Below, piece by piece: positions 54,034 through 63,821 of a DNA stretch of 64,000 nucleotides. Below the pieces are notes generated by a model, which saw only the letters and a program-made list of their open reading frames with translations, was not told the origin of the DNA and did no database searches. Location: positions 620,001 to 684,000 of the forward strand of contig NZ_CP121111.1 of NCBI RefSeq assembly GCF_029625335.1, read 5' to 3'. The stretch is from Flavobacterium nitratireducens. GTDB lineage: Bacteria; Bacteroidota; Bacteroidia; Flavobacteriales; Flavobacteriaceae. Both the position numbers and the translations under genes were made by a program. Each line of letters starts with the position of its first letter. The stretch's first letter is position 1.

Positions 54034-55434
54034 ATGCTTAACAACGATTCTATAGTAGCACTAGCTACCGCTTCAGGAACAGGAGCTATAGCCATTATTC
54101 GAGTTTCAGGACAAGATGCCATAGGTATTGCTAATTCGGTTTTTAAATCGATCAAAAACAAAGATTTAACCCTACAAAAATCGCACACGCTACATTTAGG
54201 GCATATTGTGGATGATACAAAAACCTTAGATCAGGTATTGGTTTCTGTTTTCAAAGGTCCTAATTCGTATACTGGTGAAAATACCGTTGAAATATCCTGT
54301 CACGGATCTACTTATATTCAGCAACAAATTATTCAATTATTACTTCGAAAAGGCTGTCGTATGGCCGATGCGGGCGAATTTACGCTACGCGCCTTCCTTA
54401 ACGGAAAACTAGACTTATCGCAAGCCGAAGCCGTTGCCGATTTGATTTCGTCAGACAACGAAGCTTCTCACCAAATTGCAATGCAGCAAATGCGTGGTGG
54501 ATTTTCAAATGAAATTGCAAAACTAAGAGAAGAGTTATTGAATTTTGCTTCTTTAATCGAACTAGAATTAGATTTTGCAGAAGAAGATGTAGAATTTGCC
54601 GACCGAAGTCAGTTTCACGAATTATTGAACCGAATTGAATTTGTGCTTAAGCGTCTTATCGACTCTTTTGCTGTGGGTAATGTGATTAAAAACGGGATTC
54701 CTGTAGCTATTGTTGGTGAACCCAACGTAGGGAAATCAACCCTTTTGAACGCTTTATTAAACGAAGAACGCGCCATTGTTTCGGATATTGCCGGAACCAC
54801 TCGTGATACTATTGAGGATGAATTAACGATTGGCGGAATCGGTTTCCGTTTTATTGATACTGCTGGAATACGCGATACCAATGATGTAGTAGAAAGCATT
54901 GGAATCAAGAAAACTTTCGAAAAAATTGAACAAGCACAAGTCGTTTTGTATTTGTTTGAAAGCTTGAAGTTTAAAGTTCAAAGTTCTACATATATCGTGG
55001 AGATCGAAAAAATTAAAAATCAATTTCCATTAAAACCTTTAGTCGTAGTTATCAATAAATTGGACTTGTTATCAGAGGATGAAATTAATAGCATTCGCAA
55101 AGCACTTGAAACTTTAAACCTTACACTAATATTTTTAAGTGCTAAACAAAAAATTGGCGTTGAAGATTTAAAAAACCAACTACTCTCTTTTGTAAATACT
55201 GGTGCATTACGCAACAACGAAACCATTGTTACTAACACCAGACATTATGATTCTTTATTGAAAGCCTTAGACGAAATTTCGAAAGTAAAATATGGACTTG
55301 AAAGCAACCTTTCAAGCGACTTAATGGCATTAGATATCAAAGAAGCTTTGTACCAATTTGGGCTCATCACAGGTCAGGTTACAAATGATGAATTGCTGGG
55401 GAATATTTTTGCTAATTTTTGTATCGGGAAGTAA
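54034..55434 (+). CDS. mnmE: tRNA U34 modification GTPase MnmE
   Basis: 466 aa, starting MLNNDSIVALATASGTGAIAIIRVSG; the ATG 21 bases upstream lies in the promoter. With MnmG it makes cmnm5U34 on tRNAs. N-terminal folate-binding domain, helical domain, inserted G domain (GEPNVGKSTLLNALL, DIAGTTRDTIED, DTAGI, NKLD) and the C-terminal FCIGK with the catalytic cysteine. Between G3 and G4 an extra KFKVQSS stretch comes from a repeat-like AAGTTTAAAGTTCAAAGTTC sequence. Confidence 0.96.
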   Translation: MLNNDSIVALATASGTGAIAIIRVSGQDAIGIANSVFKSIKNKDLTLQKSHTLHLGHIVDDTKTLDQVLVSVFKGPNSYTGENTVEISCHGSTYIQQQIIQLLLRKGCRMADAGEFTLRAFLNGKLDLSQAEAVADLISSDNEASHQIAMQQMRGGFSNEIAKLREELLNFASLIELELDFAEEDVEFADRSQFHELLNRIEFVLKRLIDSFAVGNVIKNGIPVAIVGEPNVGKSTLLNALLNEERAIVSDIAGTTRDTIEDELTIGGIGFRFIDTAGIRDTNDVVESIGIKKTFEKIEQAQVVLYLFESLKFKVQSSTYIVEIEKIKNQFPLKPLVVVINKLDLLSEDEINSIRKALETLNLTLIFLSAKQKIGVEDLKNQLLSFVNTGALRNNETIVTNTRHYDSLLKALDEISKVKYGLESNLSSDLMALDIKEALYQFGLITGQVTNDELLGNIFANFCIGK

Positions 55435-55510
55435 AATTCCCTTAAAATATTTTAATAAAAAAGAGATAAATACAGATTTAACTCCTTTTTTTATTCTCAT
55501 AATCACCACC

Positions 55511-56140
55511 CTATTTCACCTTATTCTGATTAGAATTAGGCTTCAATTCGTCTGGGCTATCTTTAGTATAGGTATTGAAGATTTCTTTTGATGGACTTAC
55601 AAAAACATCCCCATAATTCGTCAGTAACTCTTTCAATTGATTTATGAAATAAGTGATGTATTCTGGTTTTCCATATCCTGCATGATTGCGATCCCAAGGC
55701 GATAAATACAAACCCAATTTTAAACCATACTCCTTACAGGCATCGGATAATTCTTTGACAACATCCCCTTTTCCGTTTTTCCAAGGTGAATTTTTCACAG
55801 AACGCTCCGTATATTCAGAAGGCCATAAGCAAAAACCATCATGATGTTTTGCAACCAAAATAATTCCTTTCATTCCTGTTTCTTTCACTACTTTTGCCCA
55901 CTGACGTGCATTTAGTTCCGTTGGAAAAAACAATTCTGGTGATTCATTACCATATCCCCATTCTTTATTGGTAAAAGTGTTAAACGAAAAATGGATAAAC
56001 GCATAGGATTCCATTTCATGCCATTTCAATTGTTTTTCCGAAGGAAGTGGTCCAAATGCTTTGGGTGGATCAACCAAATTCTGACTACAAACTGGATGAA
56101 AAAAAGATAAAAAACTAAATAGTATAAGTAGATTTTTCAT
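55511..56140 (-). pseudogene. truncated GH29 alpha-L-fucosidase
   Basis: 209 aa. Signal peptide MKNLLILFSFLSFFHPVCSQ, then the GH29 N-terminus: WHEMESYAFIHFSFNTF, GMKGIILVAKHHDGFCLWPSEYT, LGLYLSPWDRN. The match ends at LLTNYGDVF; normal proteins run on to WFDG, the nucleophile, and total roughly 450-700 aa. The last 25 residues (SKEIFNTYTKDSPDEL...) are unrelated, perhaps the tail of another gene fused by a deletion. So it cannot be an active fucosidase. It abuts the mnmE 3' end. Confidence 0.8.
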
Positions 56141-56359
56141 TTCTATTAGGAGTATTAAACATTAGATTCATATGATGTTATAAAAATAAAGGTTACGAAC
56201 AATAATCGCACATTTTTTTCGACTAACAACAATTATGACGCCGTTTTAGACTTAAAGTATTTTAATAATTATATAAATGAATTAACAATTGTTACTCAAA
56301 ATACAATTCTAATTAAATATATCTTTGTCTAATTTTAAGCAATACTCAAATACAATTGC

Positions 56360-56920
56360 ATGGTCAAAGAGCATTTTATTTTTTGCCTAGAAGGCGTTCC
56401 AGATGTAGACACCTATGTCATAACCGAAGTATTACAAAACTTAGAACACTTAGCATTTGAATACCAAATTAATAGTATTTATAAAAACTGTGATACCATC
56501 GAAGGTCTAGAAGAAAGTTTAGGGGCATTACTCTATGATGATCACAATTTCAAAGCCTATCAAATTATCTATTTGGTTATGCCAGGACAAGAGAACAATA
56601 TTTGTCTTCACGATTATTATTATAGTTTAGAAGAAATCGCCGAATTGTTTGAAGGCAAATTAAAAGGTAAAATCATTCATTTTGCCAATGAAAAAATACT
56701 CGATTTAACTTCAGAAGAAGCACAATATTTCCTTGATATTACAGGCGCAAGAGCTATTTCGGGTTATGGGATAAAAAACAAAAAAGTAAGCAGTATTCAT
56801 CTCGATAAATTTTTTTTCAACCTATGCGATGAATTAGAGGATCTTGTCGAAATCGTAGAAGAATTACATGAAAAAAATTATGCCCTTTGCAAATTCCTAG
56901 ATTTTAGATTGTATTACTAA
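56360..56920 (+). CDS. conserved hypothetical protein
   Basis: 186 aa, mixed alpha/beta: HFIFCLEGVPDVDTYVITEVLQNL, then QIIYLVMPGQENNIC...GKLKGKIIHFANEK, reminiscent of a CHAT/caspase-like alpha-beta core but without visible catalytic Cys-His. Known in flavobacteria as an uncharacterised family. A -7 box TATCTTTG at 56320-56327 lies 33 bases upstream. Function not recognised. Confidence 0.65.
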   Translation: MVKEHFIFCLEGVPDVDTYVITEVLQNLEHLAFEYQINSIYKNCDTIEGLEESLGALLYDDHNFKAYQIIYLVMPGQENNICLHDYYYSLEEIAELFEGKLKGKIIHFANEKILDLTSEEAQYFLDITGARAISGYGIKNKKVSSIHLDKFFFNLCDELEDLVEIVEELHEKNYALCKFLDFRLYY

Positions 56921-57015
56921 AATTTCATTTTTTCATTTAAAGCAACTTTTATACCTTCGAAAAGGATAATAAAAAGATTGTTTTCCTTGACTTATTTTAC
57001 ACAAATCTAACAGTA

Positions 57016-57753
57016 ATGAAAAAATATTATTTACATAACGGAATCGAAAGCAGCGGTCCTTTTGATTTAACCGAATTGCAAATGAAACAAATTACAGCAA
57101 CTACACCGGTATGGTTTTCAGGTTTAGCCGATTGGAAAACTGCTGGTGAAATTGAAGAACTTCAATCAATATTAAAAGTCATCCCTCCTCCTTTTAAAGC
57201 TGAAATTCCAAATCCTGAGCATGAGCCTGAGTCTAAGCTAAAACAAAAAGAGACAAAAACTAAGATTATGGGGTTGTCAAAAAACAACTTTTACTTGGTT
57301 TGCCTATTGTTCATTGTAATTATTGGAAGTTTTGCTCTAAGTATTTTTGAAGAAAAAAGAAAAGAGGAATTAGAAGAAATAAACCATAAAACAGAAATAG
57401 AAAACAGACAATTTTTATTGAAAGAAAAAGAACTACAGGAACAAAAAAAACAAGCTGAAGAACAAGAAAGAGCCGAAGCAGAACGAATTGCCAAAGAACG
57501 AAAAGAAAGCATCTCTAAAAGACTCGATGAAATTCAAATAGAGAAAACACAAAATCAAACGCTTTTGGATGAAGCAAAAAGCAAATTAAACAGAGCCAAT
57601 GAATTTCAACTCTTTCGATCTGCTGATGAAAAATCAAGAGAGTTAAATGCGCTTCAAACTGAAATTACACATTTAAAAAGCGAACTGGAAATATTGGAAA
57701 ACGAACAAAATCAGCTAAGTTTAGAACTAGAACGCTTACAATTAACACATTAA
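57016..57753 (+). CDS. GYF_2-domain membrane protein with coiled coil
   Basis: 245 aa. N-terminal GYF_2/DUF4339 domain (YLHNGIESSGPFDLTELQMKQI...TPVWFSGLADWKTA, residues 1-50), a transmembrane helix (FYLVCLLFIVIIGSFALSIF, about 95-115), then a long Glu/Lys-rich coiled coil to the end. The GYF_2 domain likely binds a partner in the cytoplasm, but function is unknown. Confidence 0.75.
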   Translation: MKKYYLHNGIESSGPFDLTELQMKQITATTPVWFSGLADWKTAGEIEELQSILKVIPPPFKAEIPNPEHEPESKLKQKETKTKIMGLSKNNFYLVCLLFIVIIGSFALSIFEEKRKEELEEINHKTEIENRQFLLKEKELQEQKKQAEEQERAEAERIAKERKESISKRLDEIQIEKTQNQTLLDEAKSKLNRANEFQLFRSADEKSRELNALQTEITHLKSELEILENEQNQLSLELERLQLTH

Positions 57754-57846
57754 ATTCATTTACTGAAAAGATCCTATCTAAAAGAAATTCCCATACTTTT
57801 TTTGGAATATATTTCGAAATAAAATTGAAATAGTGTAAATTTAGTT

Positions 57847-58995
57847 ATGGAAAAACACTTCAACATCATTATTGCTGGAGCAGGTGGCATTGCCGAAGCT
57901 GCAGGTTTAATTCTGGCTGAATGGAGTCAGGTTACACCAACCATTTTTATTGGAAACCGAAGCCTATCTAAAGCAAAAGCTGTTGCCAAATGGATAGAAG
58001 AAGGAACTACTAATACTTGTAAGGTTAACGCTTTTCTATTTTCAGAAAATGAGATTACTTCTGAAATGGAAACTATTTTCAAGCAAGGCGCTATCATTTT
58101 AGATTGTCTTCCTGGAGGTCAAGCTCCTAGAATAGCGCAAATTGCCAAAGATTTTCACCTTCATTATGCGAATCTTACCGAATATGTTGCCGAAACGGAA
58201 GAAATAATAGCACTGGCCAAAGATGCTGAAACTGGCTTTATTTTACAAACGGGAATAGCTCCAGGATATATCGATGTTTTAGCTAATGCTCTTTTTGAAC
58301 AATTTTGTGCTGACTTTAATGTCAATTCTGCTGATAAATTAGAATTTAAAGTGGGAGCTTTAACTAAAAATGCCGTTGCTCCTCATTATTATGGTTTTAC
58401 CTGGAGTCCAATAGGTGTTGCAACCGAATACATCAAAAATGCAATAACAATCCGCAACTTTAGTAAAACCGAAGTTCCTGCACTATCAGAAAGAACCACT
58501 CTAATTATCGATGGCGTTACCTATGAAGCCGATTTAACTTCGGGTGGCGCAGCTGATTTGCCTGATGCTTTGGCTGGAAAAGTCCGTGTTTTAGATTATA
58601 AAACGATACGATTTCCAGGACATTATGATTGGGTTCAACAACAAATTGAACGTATTGGTAAGTCTGAAAATATAATTGAAGAACTGCAAAAAATTATGGA
58701 AAAAGAAATTCCATTATTTGAAGAAGACCAAATTATATTATTTGCTGCCATAGAAGGCAAAGATAATAAAGGAACTCTTAGAAGACGTGAAATATCCAAA
58801 TGTATACATCCGCTTAAAGTAGGGAAACACAAACTAAGAGCTATTCAAACAACAACCGCTGCACCATTAGTACAATCGGCTCAACTATTATTAGAACAAG
58901 ATCTTAAAGGAGTAATACTTCAAAGCCAAATTGATACTCAATCTTTTTTAAACGGAAATTTCATTGTTCCTGTGTATGGCTCATACAACCAATAA
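57847..58995 (+). CDS. saccharopine dehydrogenase-family protein
   Basis: 382 aa. NAD(P)-binding start IIIAGAGGIAEAAGLILAEW, GNRSLSKAKAVAKW, then LPGGQAPRIAQIAKDF and the domain TGIAPGYIDVLANALF. Similar to saccharopine-reductase-like proteins in Bacteroidetes that are not proven lysine enzymes. Complete with no neighbours of clear pathway. Confidence 0.82.
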   Translation: MEKHFNIIIAGAGGIAEAAGLILAEWSQVTPTIFIGNRSLSKAKAVAKWIEEGTTNTCKVNAFLFSENEITSEMETIFKQGAIILDCLPGGQAPRIAQIAKDFHLHYANLTEYVAETEEIIALAKDAETGFILQTGIAPGYIDVLANALFEQFCADFNVNSADKLEFKVGALTKNAVAPHYYGFTWSPIGVATEYIKNAITIRNFSKTEVPALSERTTLIIDGVTYEADLTSGGAADLPDALAGKVRVLDYKTIRFPGHYDWVQQQIERIGKSENIIEELQKIMEKEIPLFEEDQIILFAAIEGKDNKGTLRRREISKCIHPLKVGKHKLRAIQTTTAAPLVQSAQLLLEQDLKGVILQSQIDTQSFLNGNFIVPVYGSYNQ

Positions 58996-59113
58996 ATAAG
59001 ATACGCTAAATACTATACAAATTGATTGAAAATCACAGTAACTATTCAAGTTTTTTAACGATAAACATCTCTTTATAAACCATTTTAAATAACTTCAATG
59101 GATAATCCTACTA

Positions 59114-60174
59114 TCATTTCAAATTTCTATTTGAGGATTGTCTAACTATTAATTCAGGTTCCAGAATAATTCGCTTAATCGATTTTTTATTGGGATTATT
59201 CATTCCTTCTAAAAAAGCCTCTGCAGCTAGTTTTCCAATCTGGTCACTATGCTGATTTACTGTTGAAATCGAAGGCTGTGTCAACGAAGTAAAAGGTTCA
59301 TCGCTAAAACCTACAAGCGCAATTTCTTCAGGAACTTTAATGTTGTTTTCTAAAAGCACCTGCAAAGCTCCCAGTGCAGCAATATCTCCAGCCACATAAA
59401 CCGCATCTGGGCGGTCAGCGCCTTCGAGTAATTGTTGCATAATTCTTCGGCCATCATCTGTTCGTAAGTTACTTTCGATAATCCAGTCTTCACGTAAATC
59501 TATATTCCACTTTTTAAGTGCATCTTTATAACCACGAATCCTCTCTTTATAAATTCGAATATGATTAAATCCTGCAATATGCGCTATTTTTTTACAATTT
59601 TGTGCCACAAAATGATCAACCACTAGATGACTACTTTTATAATCATCAATACCTACATAATCTACTTGCAATGATTCTTCACCTCTATCAAATATAACCA
59701 GTTCAACACCCTTTGATTTTATTTTTTCATAATACTCTAAATCTATCGTTTGGTTAGCCATAGAAGCAATAATTCCATCTACTTGATTTTTTAATAAAGT
59801 ATCAATTTCCTTGCACTCTTTAGCATACAATTCATTCGATTGTGTCATAATGATACTGTAGCCTTCAGAATTGAGTACCTTTTCTATATTTTCAACCACC
59901 GAAGAAAAAAATGACTATTGACACGGGGAATAATAACACCAACTAAATTACTCTTGCCTTTACGCAAAGCACTGGATAAAAAATTAGGCTGATAATCTAA
60001 TTCTTGAGCCACTTGCTTCACCGCTATTTTTGTTTTTTCACTAATTCTGGGATGATCATTCAAAGCTTTAGAAACTGCAGAAGGAGTCAAACCTAAGACA
60101 GCTGCAATATCTTTTATTGTAGATTTTTTTTGTTTTCCAATTTGTTTTCTATATTTATTCAAACGATTGAACAA
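59114..60174 (-). pseudogene. LacI-family regulator, frameshifted
   Basis: N-terminal frame: HTH KKSTIKDIAAVLGLTPSAVSKALNDHPRIS and the hinge SSALRKGKSNLVGVIIPRVNSHFF; breaks at an A7 run (59905-59911, T on the coding strand). One more T gives SSVVENIEKVLNSEGY and joins the ligand-binding domain to the stop, 353 aa. Its upstream end directly touches the truncated fucP gene, so its promoter region appears deleted. Probably regulates fucose or related sugar use. Confidence 0.8.
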
Positions 60175-60932
60175 AATTTACTGAATTAGCGTCTATTAGA
60201 GAAAATGATTTAAACATCATTAGTATTCCTTACATCGGACTTGGTGCTTTTGTATTGTTTATTTTAATCATTATCATTTTCACCAAAATGCCTGCTACAA
60301 AAGAAGAGGAAAAAATGACTGTTTCTGAATCTTTAAAGAAATTAAAATCGAATAAAAATTACATCAATGGGGTAATTGCGCAAGCGTTCTATGTAGGAGC
60401 TCAAATTTTATGCTGGACGTTTATGTACCAATATGTAGATAATATCAATCATAGCTTTGGATTACATATTACAGCTACCAATTATAATATTGGAGCGATG
60501 ATATTATTCTTAATAGGAAGATGGATTGGTACCGCATTGATGAAAACAATCAACCCTTCTAAAATGCTAATTATTTTTGGAATTGGTGGTATTATTTGCG
60601 CTCTAGGAACCATTGTATTACAAGGAATTCCTGGTTTAATTTCACTAATTTCGATATCTATTTTCATGTCAATCATGTTCCCTACTATCTATGGAATTGC
60701 ACTTAAAGGCATGGGTGATGAAGCTAAAATTGGTTCATCTGTTCTTGTTATGGCTATTGTAGGTGGTGCTTTAATGCCATTACTTCAAGCAAGTATTTTA
60801 GACTGGGGAGGACCTGGATTTAGTGACTTAAAAATATTAGGTTATATACCTGAAGTTAACTTCTCATTTATTTTACCTTTACTTTGTTTAGCAGTAGTTG
60901 CTAATTATGGTCGAATGACACTTAAAGATTAA
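60171..60932 (+). pseudogene. fucP: L-fucose:H+ symporter FucP, C-terminal half only
   Basis: Open from 60171 with no start; an internal TTG (60255) yields 225 aa. The sequence LASIRENDLNIISIPYIGLG then the cytoplasmic loop and helices 7-12 (AQAFYVGAQILCWTFMYQY, GRWIGTALM, ALKGMGDEAKIGSSVLVMAIVGGALMPLLQ) matches FucP/sugar:H+ symporters of the MFS. Helices 1-6 are missing: the LacI gene starts on the opposite strand three bases inside the left edge. A deletion or rearrangement removed the first half. Confidence 0.82.
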
Positions 60933-60949
60933 TTTAAACTTATAAAAAC

Positions 60950-60996
60950 CAAAAAGTTCTTCGTTTCTTAAATAGTAGAAATGAAGAACTTTTTTT
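60950..60996 (+). terminator. terminator after fucP
   Basis: Stem AAAAAGTTCTTCGTTTCT/AGAAATGAAGAACTTTTTTT (one mismatch) with an 8-base loop and T tail. Confidence 0.85.
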
Positions 60997-61029
60997 ATGA
61001 CTTATTTTTTAGAACCTTAATCTATAAAT

Positions 61030-62493
61030 TTACAATTTACTTATATAACTTCCGTAAATATCTTTAAATAGATAGCCTTCTGAAATTCTATCTTTACTCA
61101 ATTTTCGAAATTCAACTAATCCCCAAAGTACAAACTCTTTCATGAAAAGTTTATCTTCTTTTGCCAAATCAGGCTGGTATTCTTTCAATAAAATTTCCAA
61201 CGGAACAATCGCTCCCAAAATGCGTTGATATTCTTCATCAGAACAATCATCCAATAATTCAAAACCGCTTTCCGCAAAAAACCATTCGATTAAATCTGAA
61301 TAAACATTTTTTTCATTCGGTTTTTCTAATTTTTCAATTTTTGGAAAATACAACGGAAATAAAGTTCGAACTGCTGCTGCAATCAAATGTTCTGCAACCA
61401 CAACTGCTCCTTCTTGCTCCCCTTCATAAACCAACTCCACTTTTCCAGTAATAGCTGGAATAACCCCCATGAAATCGGATAAACGTACCGAAGTTTTATC
61501 AACCCCAGCTTTGAGCGCTCTACGTTCGGCAGTACTCATTAAATTCTCATAAGCCGTAATACTCATACGAGCACTCACTCCACTTTTATGATCGATATAT
61601 TCACTCGTTCTGGCTTCAAAACCTATTTGTTCCAATAAATCTTTAGCCAAAGAAGGAATATAAACACTTTCGGATTGTTTAGTATCTAATTTTGCTTCTT
61701 GTTCTGTAATTGTTCTCGCAATAGCAATTGTTTCTGGATAATGAGTTAAAATTTGAGAACCAATACGGTCTTTTAGTGGTGTTACGATACTTCCTCTGTT
61801 GGTATAATCTTCCGGATTTGCAGTAAAAACAAATTGCATATCCAAAGGCATTCGCACCTTAAAGCCACGAATTTGAATATCTCCTTCTTGCAAAATATTA
61901 AATAAAGCGACCTGAATGCGCGCTTGTAAATCCGGTAATTCATTAATTACAAAAATACAACGGTTAGCACGAGGAATCATCCCAAAATGAATTACTCGAT
62001 CATCTGCGTAAGACAATTTCAAATTAGCTGCTTTAATAGGATCTACATCACCTATCAAATCAGCAACAGTTACATCTGGAGTCGCTAATTTTTCATAAAA
62101 ACGTTCACTACGATGCAACCAAGAAATGGGAGTATCATCACCTTTAGCGGCGATAATATCTTTAGCGAAACGAGAAATTGGCAGCAATGGATCGTCATTT
62201 ATTTCAGAGCCAGTCACATAAGGAATATACTCATCCAACAATCCTACCATCAATCTAGCCATTCTGGTTTTGGCCTGACCACGAAGACCCAACAAATTTA
62301 TATTGTGACGAGATAAAATAGCACGTTCTAACTCAGGTATTACTGTGTTTTCAAAACCATGAATACCATCAAATGTTGCCTCCCCTAATTTAATTTTTTC
62401 TCTTAGGTTATCCCTTAATTCGTCTTTAATGCTTTTTGACTGATAACCTGAAGCCTTTAATTCTCCTACTGTTTTTATCTTTTCTATTTTCAT
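61030..62493 (-). CDS. MoxR/magnesium-chelatase-like AAA+ ATPase
   Basis: 487 aa. Nucleotide site NLLGLRGQAKTRMARLM, an atypical Walker A (GxxxxAKT) and Walker B-like CIFVINELPDL with Asn-Glu for the usual Asp-Glu; sensor FTANPEDYTNRGSIVTPLKDRIG. Related to chelatase I/MoxR ATPases. It lies 86 bases after a VWA protein gene on the same strand, the usual MoxR-VWA chaperone pair that assembles metal-containing or membrane complexes. Function unresolved; ATPase may be noncanonical. Confidence 0.82.
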   Translation of the reverse strand: MKIEKIKTVGELKASGYQSKSIKDELRDNLREKIKLGEATFDGIHGFENTVIPELERAILSRHNINLLGLRGQAKTRMARLMVGLLDEYIPYVTGSEINDDPLLPISRFAKDIIAAKGDDTPISWLHRSERFYEKLATPDVTVADLIGDVDPIKAANLKLSYADDRVIHFGMIPRANRCIFVINELPDLQARIQVALFNILQEGDIQIRGFKVRMPLDMQFVFTANPEDYTNRGSIVTPLKDRIGSQILTHYPETIAIARTITEQEAKLDTKQSESVYIPSLAKDLLEQIGFEARTSEYIDHKSGVSARMSITAYENLMSTAERRALKAGVDKTSVRLSDFMGVIPAITGKVELVYEGEQEGAVVVAEHLIAAAVRTLFPLYFPKIEKLEKPNEKNVYSDLIEWFFAESGFELLDDCSDEEYQRILGAIVPLEILLKEYQPDLAKEDKLFMKEFVLWGLVEFRKLSKDRISEGYLFKDIYGSYISKL

Positions 62494-62505
62494 ACTTTTA
62501 TTTTT

Positions 62506-62541
62506 AACCGCAAAGTCCGCAATGCTTTACGCAAAGTTTTT
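62506..62541. repeat. ACCGCAAAG-type intergenic half-repeat
   Basis: AACCGCAAAGTCCGCAATGC followed by TTTACGCAAAGTTTTT, related to the 43131 element. Lies between the ATPase and VWA genes. Confidence 0.45.
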
Positions 62542-62579
62542 AAAGTCTACTATCTAAATTCTGCTTTCTGGCTTTTAAT

Positions 62580-63698
62580 TTACTTAATTCGTTTTTTCCG
62601 ATTGGTTTCATAATCTTCAAAAATCATTTCTCCCAAACCTTTTAAACCTGTATAAAATGCTTTCCCCTGATTGGCTTCGGTAAACTTATTTACAAATTTT
62701 TGCAAATAGGGATCGCTTGCAATCATAAAAGTAGTGATGGGAATATGTAGTTTTCTGGCTTGTTGCGCCTGAGTATAACATTTATCTACAATGTATTCAT
62801 CTAAACCATTACTATTCATGTAATACGAACCATCGCGCTCTCTTACACAACTTGGTTTACCATCGGTAATCATAAAAATTTGTTTGTTTGTATTGCGTTT
62901 TCTTCGCAACATGTCCATCGCTAATTGCAAACCTGCAACTGTGTTAGTATGATAAGGACCAACTTTTAAATACGGTAAATCTTTAATGGCAATTGGCCAA
63001 GCATCATTTCCAAAAACCAAAATATCTAAGGTATCTTTCGGATAACGAGTAGTTATCAATTCAGCTAAAGCCATAGCTACTTTTTTGGCAGGGGTAATTC
63101 GGTCTTCTCCATACAAAATCATACTGTGACTAATATCAATCATTAGAACAGTACTCATTTGTGCTTTGAATTGAGAATCTTCGACAATCAAATCATTTTC
63201 TGTCAACATAAAACTCTCGACACCGTTATTGATTTGCGCATTTCGCAAGCTCTCTGTCAATGAAATTCGCTCTAAACTGTCTCCAAAATGAAATTCGCGA
63301 AACTCTCCTGTATGCTCATCACCATTACCTGAGAATTTAGTTTTATGATTACCATTTCCAGAACGTTTTAATTTTCCAAAAATCTGATCTAAAGCTTGTT
63401 GCCGGATGGCTCTTTCGGTTTTAGCTGTAATACCGATTCCAGAAGTCCCATCATCGTTTAGTACTTCTTTGACGTAGCCCTTTTTCTTTAGATCTTCAAT
63501 AAAATCATCAATGGTGTAGTTTTCGTCGGTAAGTTTGTATTCCTTATCCAATTCGCGTAGCCAACTAATCGCTTCATCAAAATCTCCAGAAGTATAGGTG
63601 ATTAATTCTTTGAAAATTTCAAATAATTTATCAAAAGGAGATTGATTTGGCGCCTGATATTGCTTGAAATAGAATCCTTTTTTAATACTTTTTTCCAT
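62580..63698 (-). CDS. VWA-domain protein, partner of the MoxR-like ATPase
   Basis: 372 aa. N-terminal helical part, then a von Willebrand factor A domain with MIDAS DISHSM (metal-binding Asp-x-Ser-x-Ser), the Thr in HTNTVAGL, and DGKPSC. VWA proteins paired with MoxR ATPases act as substrate adaptors. A linker rich in Asn/His/Gly separates the domains. Transcribed before the ATPase gene and probably with it. Confidence 0.85.
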   Translation of the reverse strand: MEKSIKKGFYFKQYQAPNQSPFDKLFEIFKELITYTSGDFDEAISWLRELDKEYKLTDENYTIDDFIEDLKKKGYVKEVLNDDGTSGIGITAKTERAIRQQALDQIFGKLKRSGNGNHKTKFSGNGDEHTGEFREFHFGDSLERISLTESLRNAQINNGVESFMLTENDLIVEDSQFKAQMSTVLMIDISHSMILYGEDRITPAKKVAMALAELITTRYPKDTLDILVFGNDAWPIAIKDLPYLKVGPYHTNTVAGLQLAMDMLRRKRNTNKQIFMITDGKPSCVRERDGSYYMNSNGLDEYIVDKCYTQAQQARKLHIPITTFMIASDPYLQKFVNKFTEANQGKAFYTGLKGLGEMIFEDYETNRKKRIK

Positions 63699-63821
63699 AA
63701 TCTTTAAAATTACATCATTTTAAAGAGCACGTCAAACAAACAATTATTAATTTTTAGTTAAAAGAAATTCAATTAAAAAGGAAGTCAATTTCGACTGGTA
63801 AAAACAAAAATTAAAAAAATA

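Noticed and set aside
55405..55440. Attachment site at the mnmE 3' end
   Set aside because: Islands in other bacteria use this site (e.g. SGI1 at trmE), but no integrase, no second copy and no island boundary was found here.
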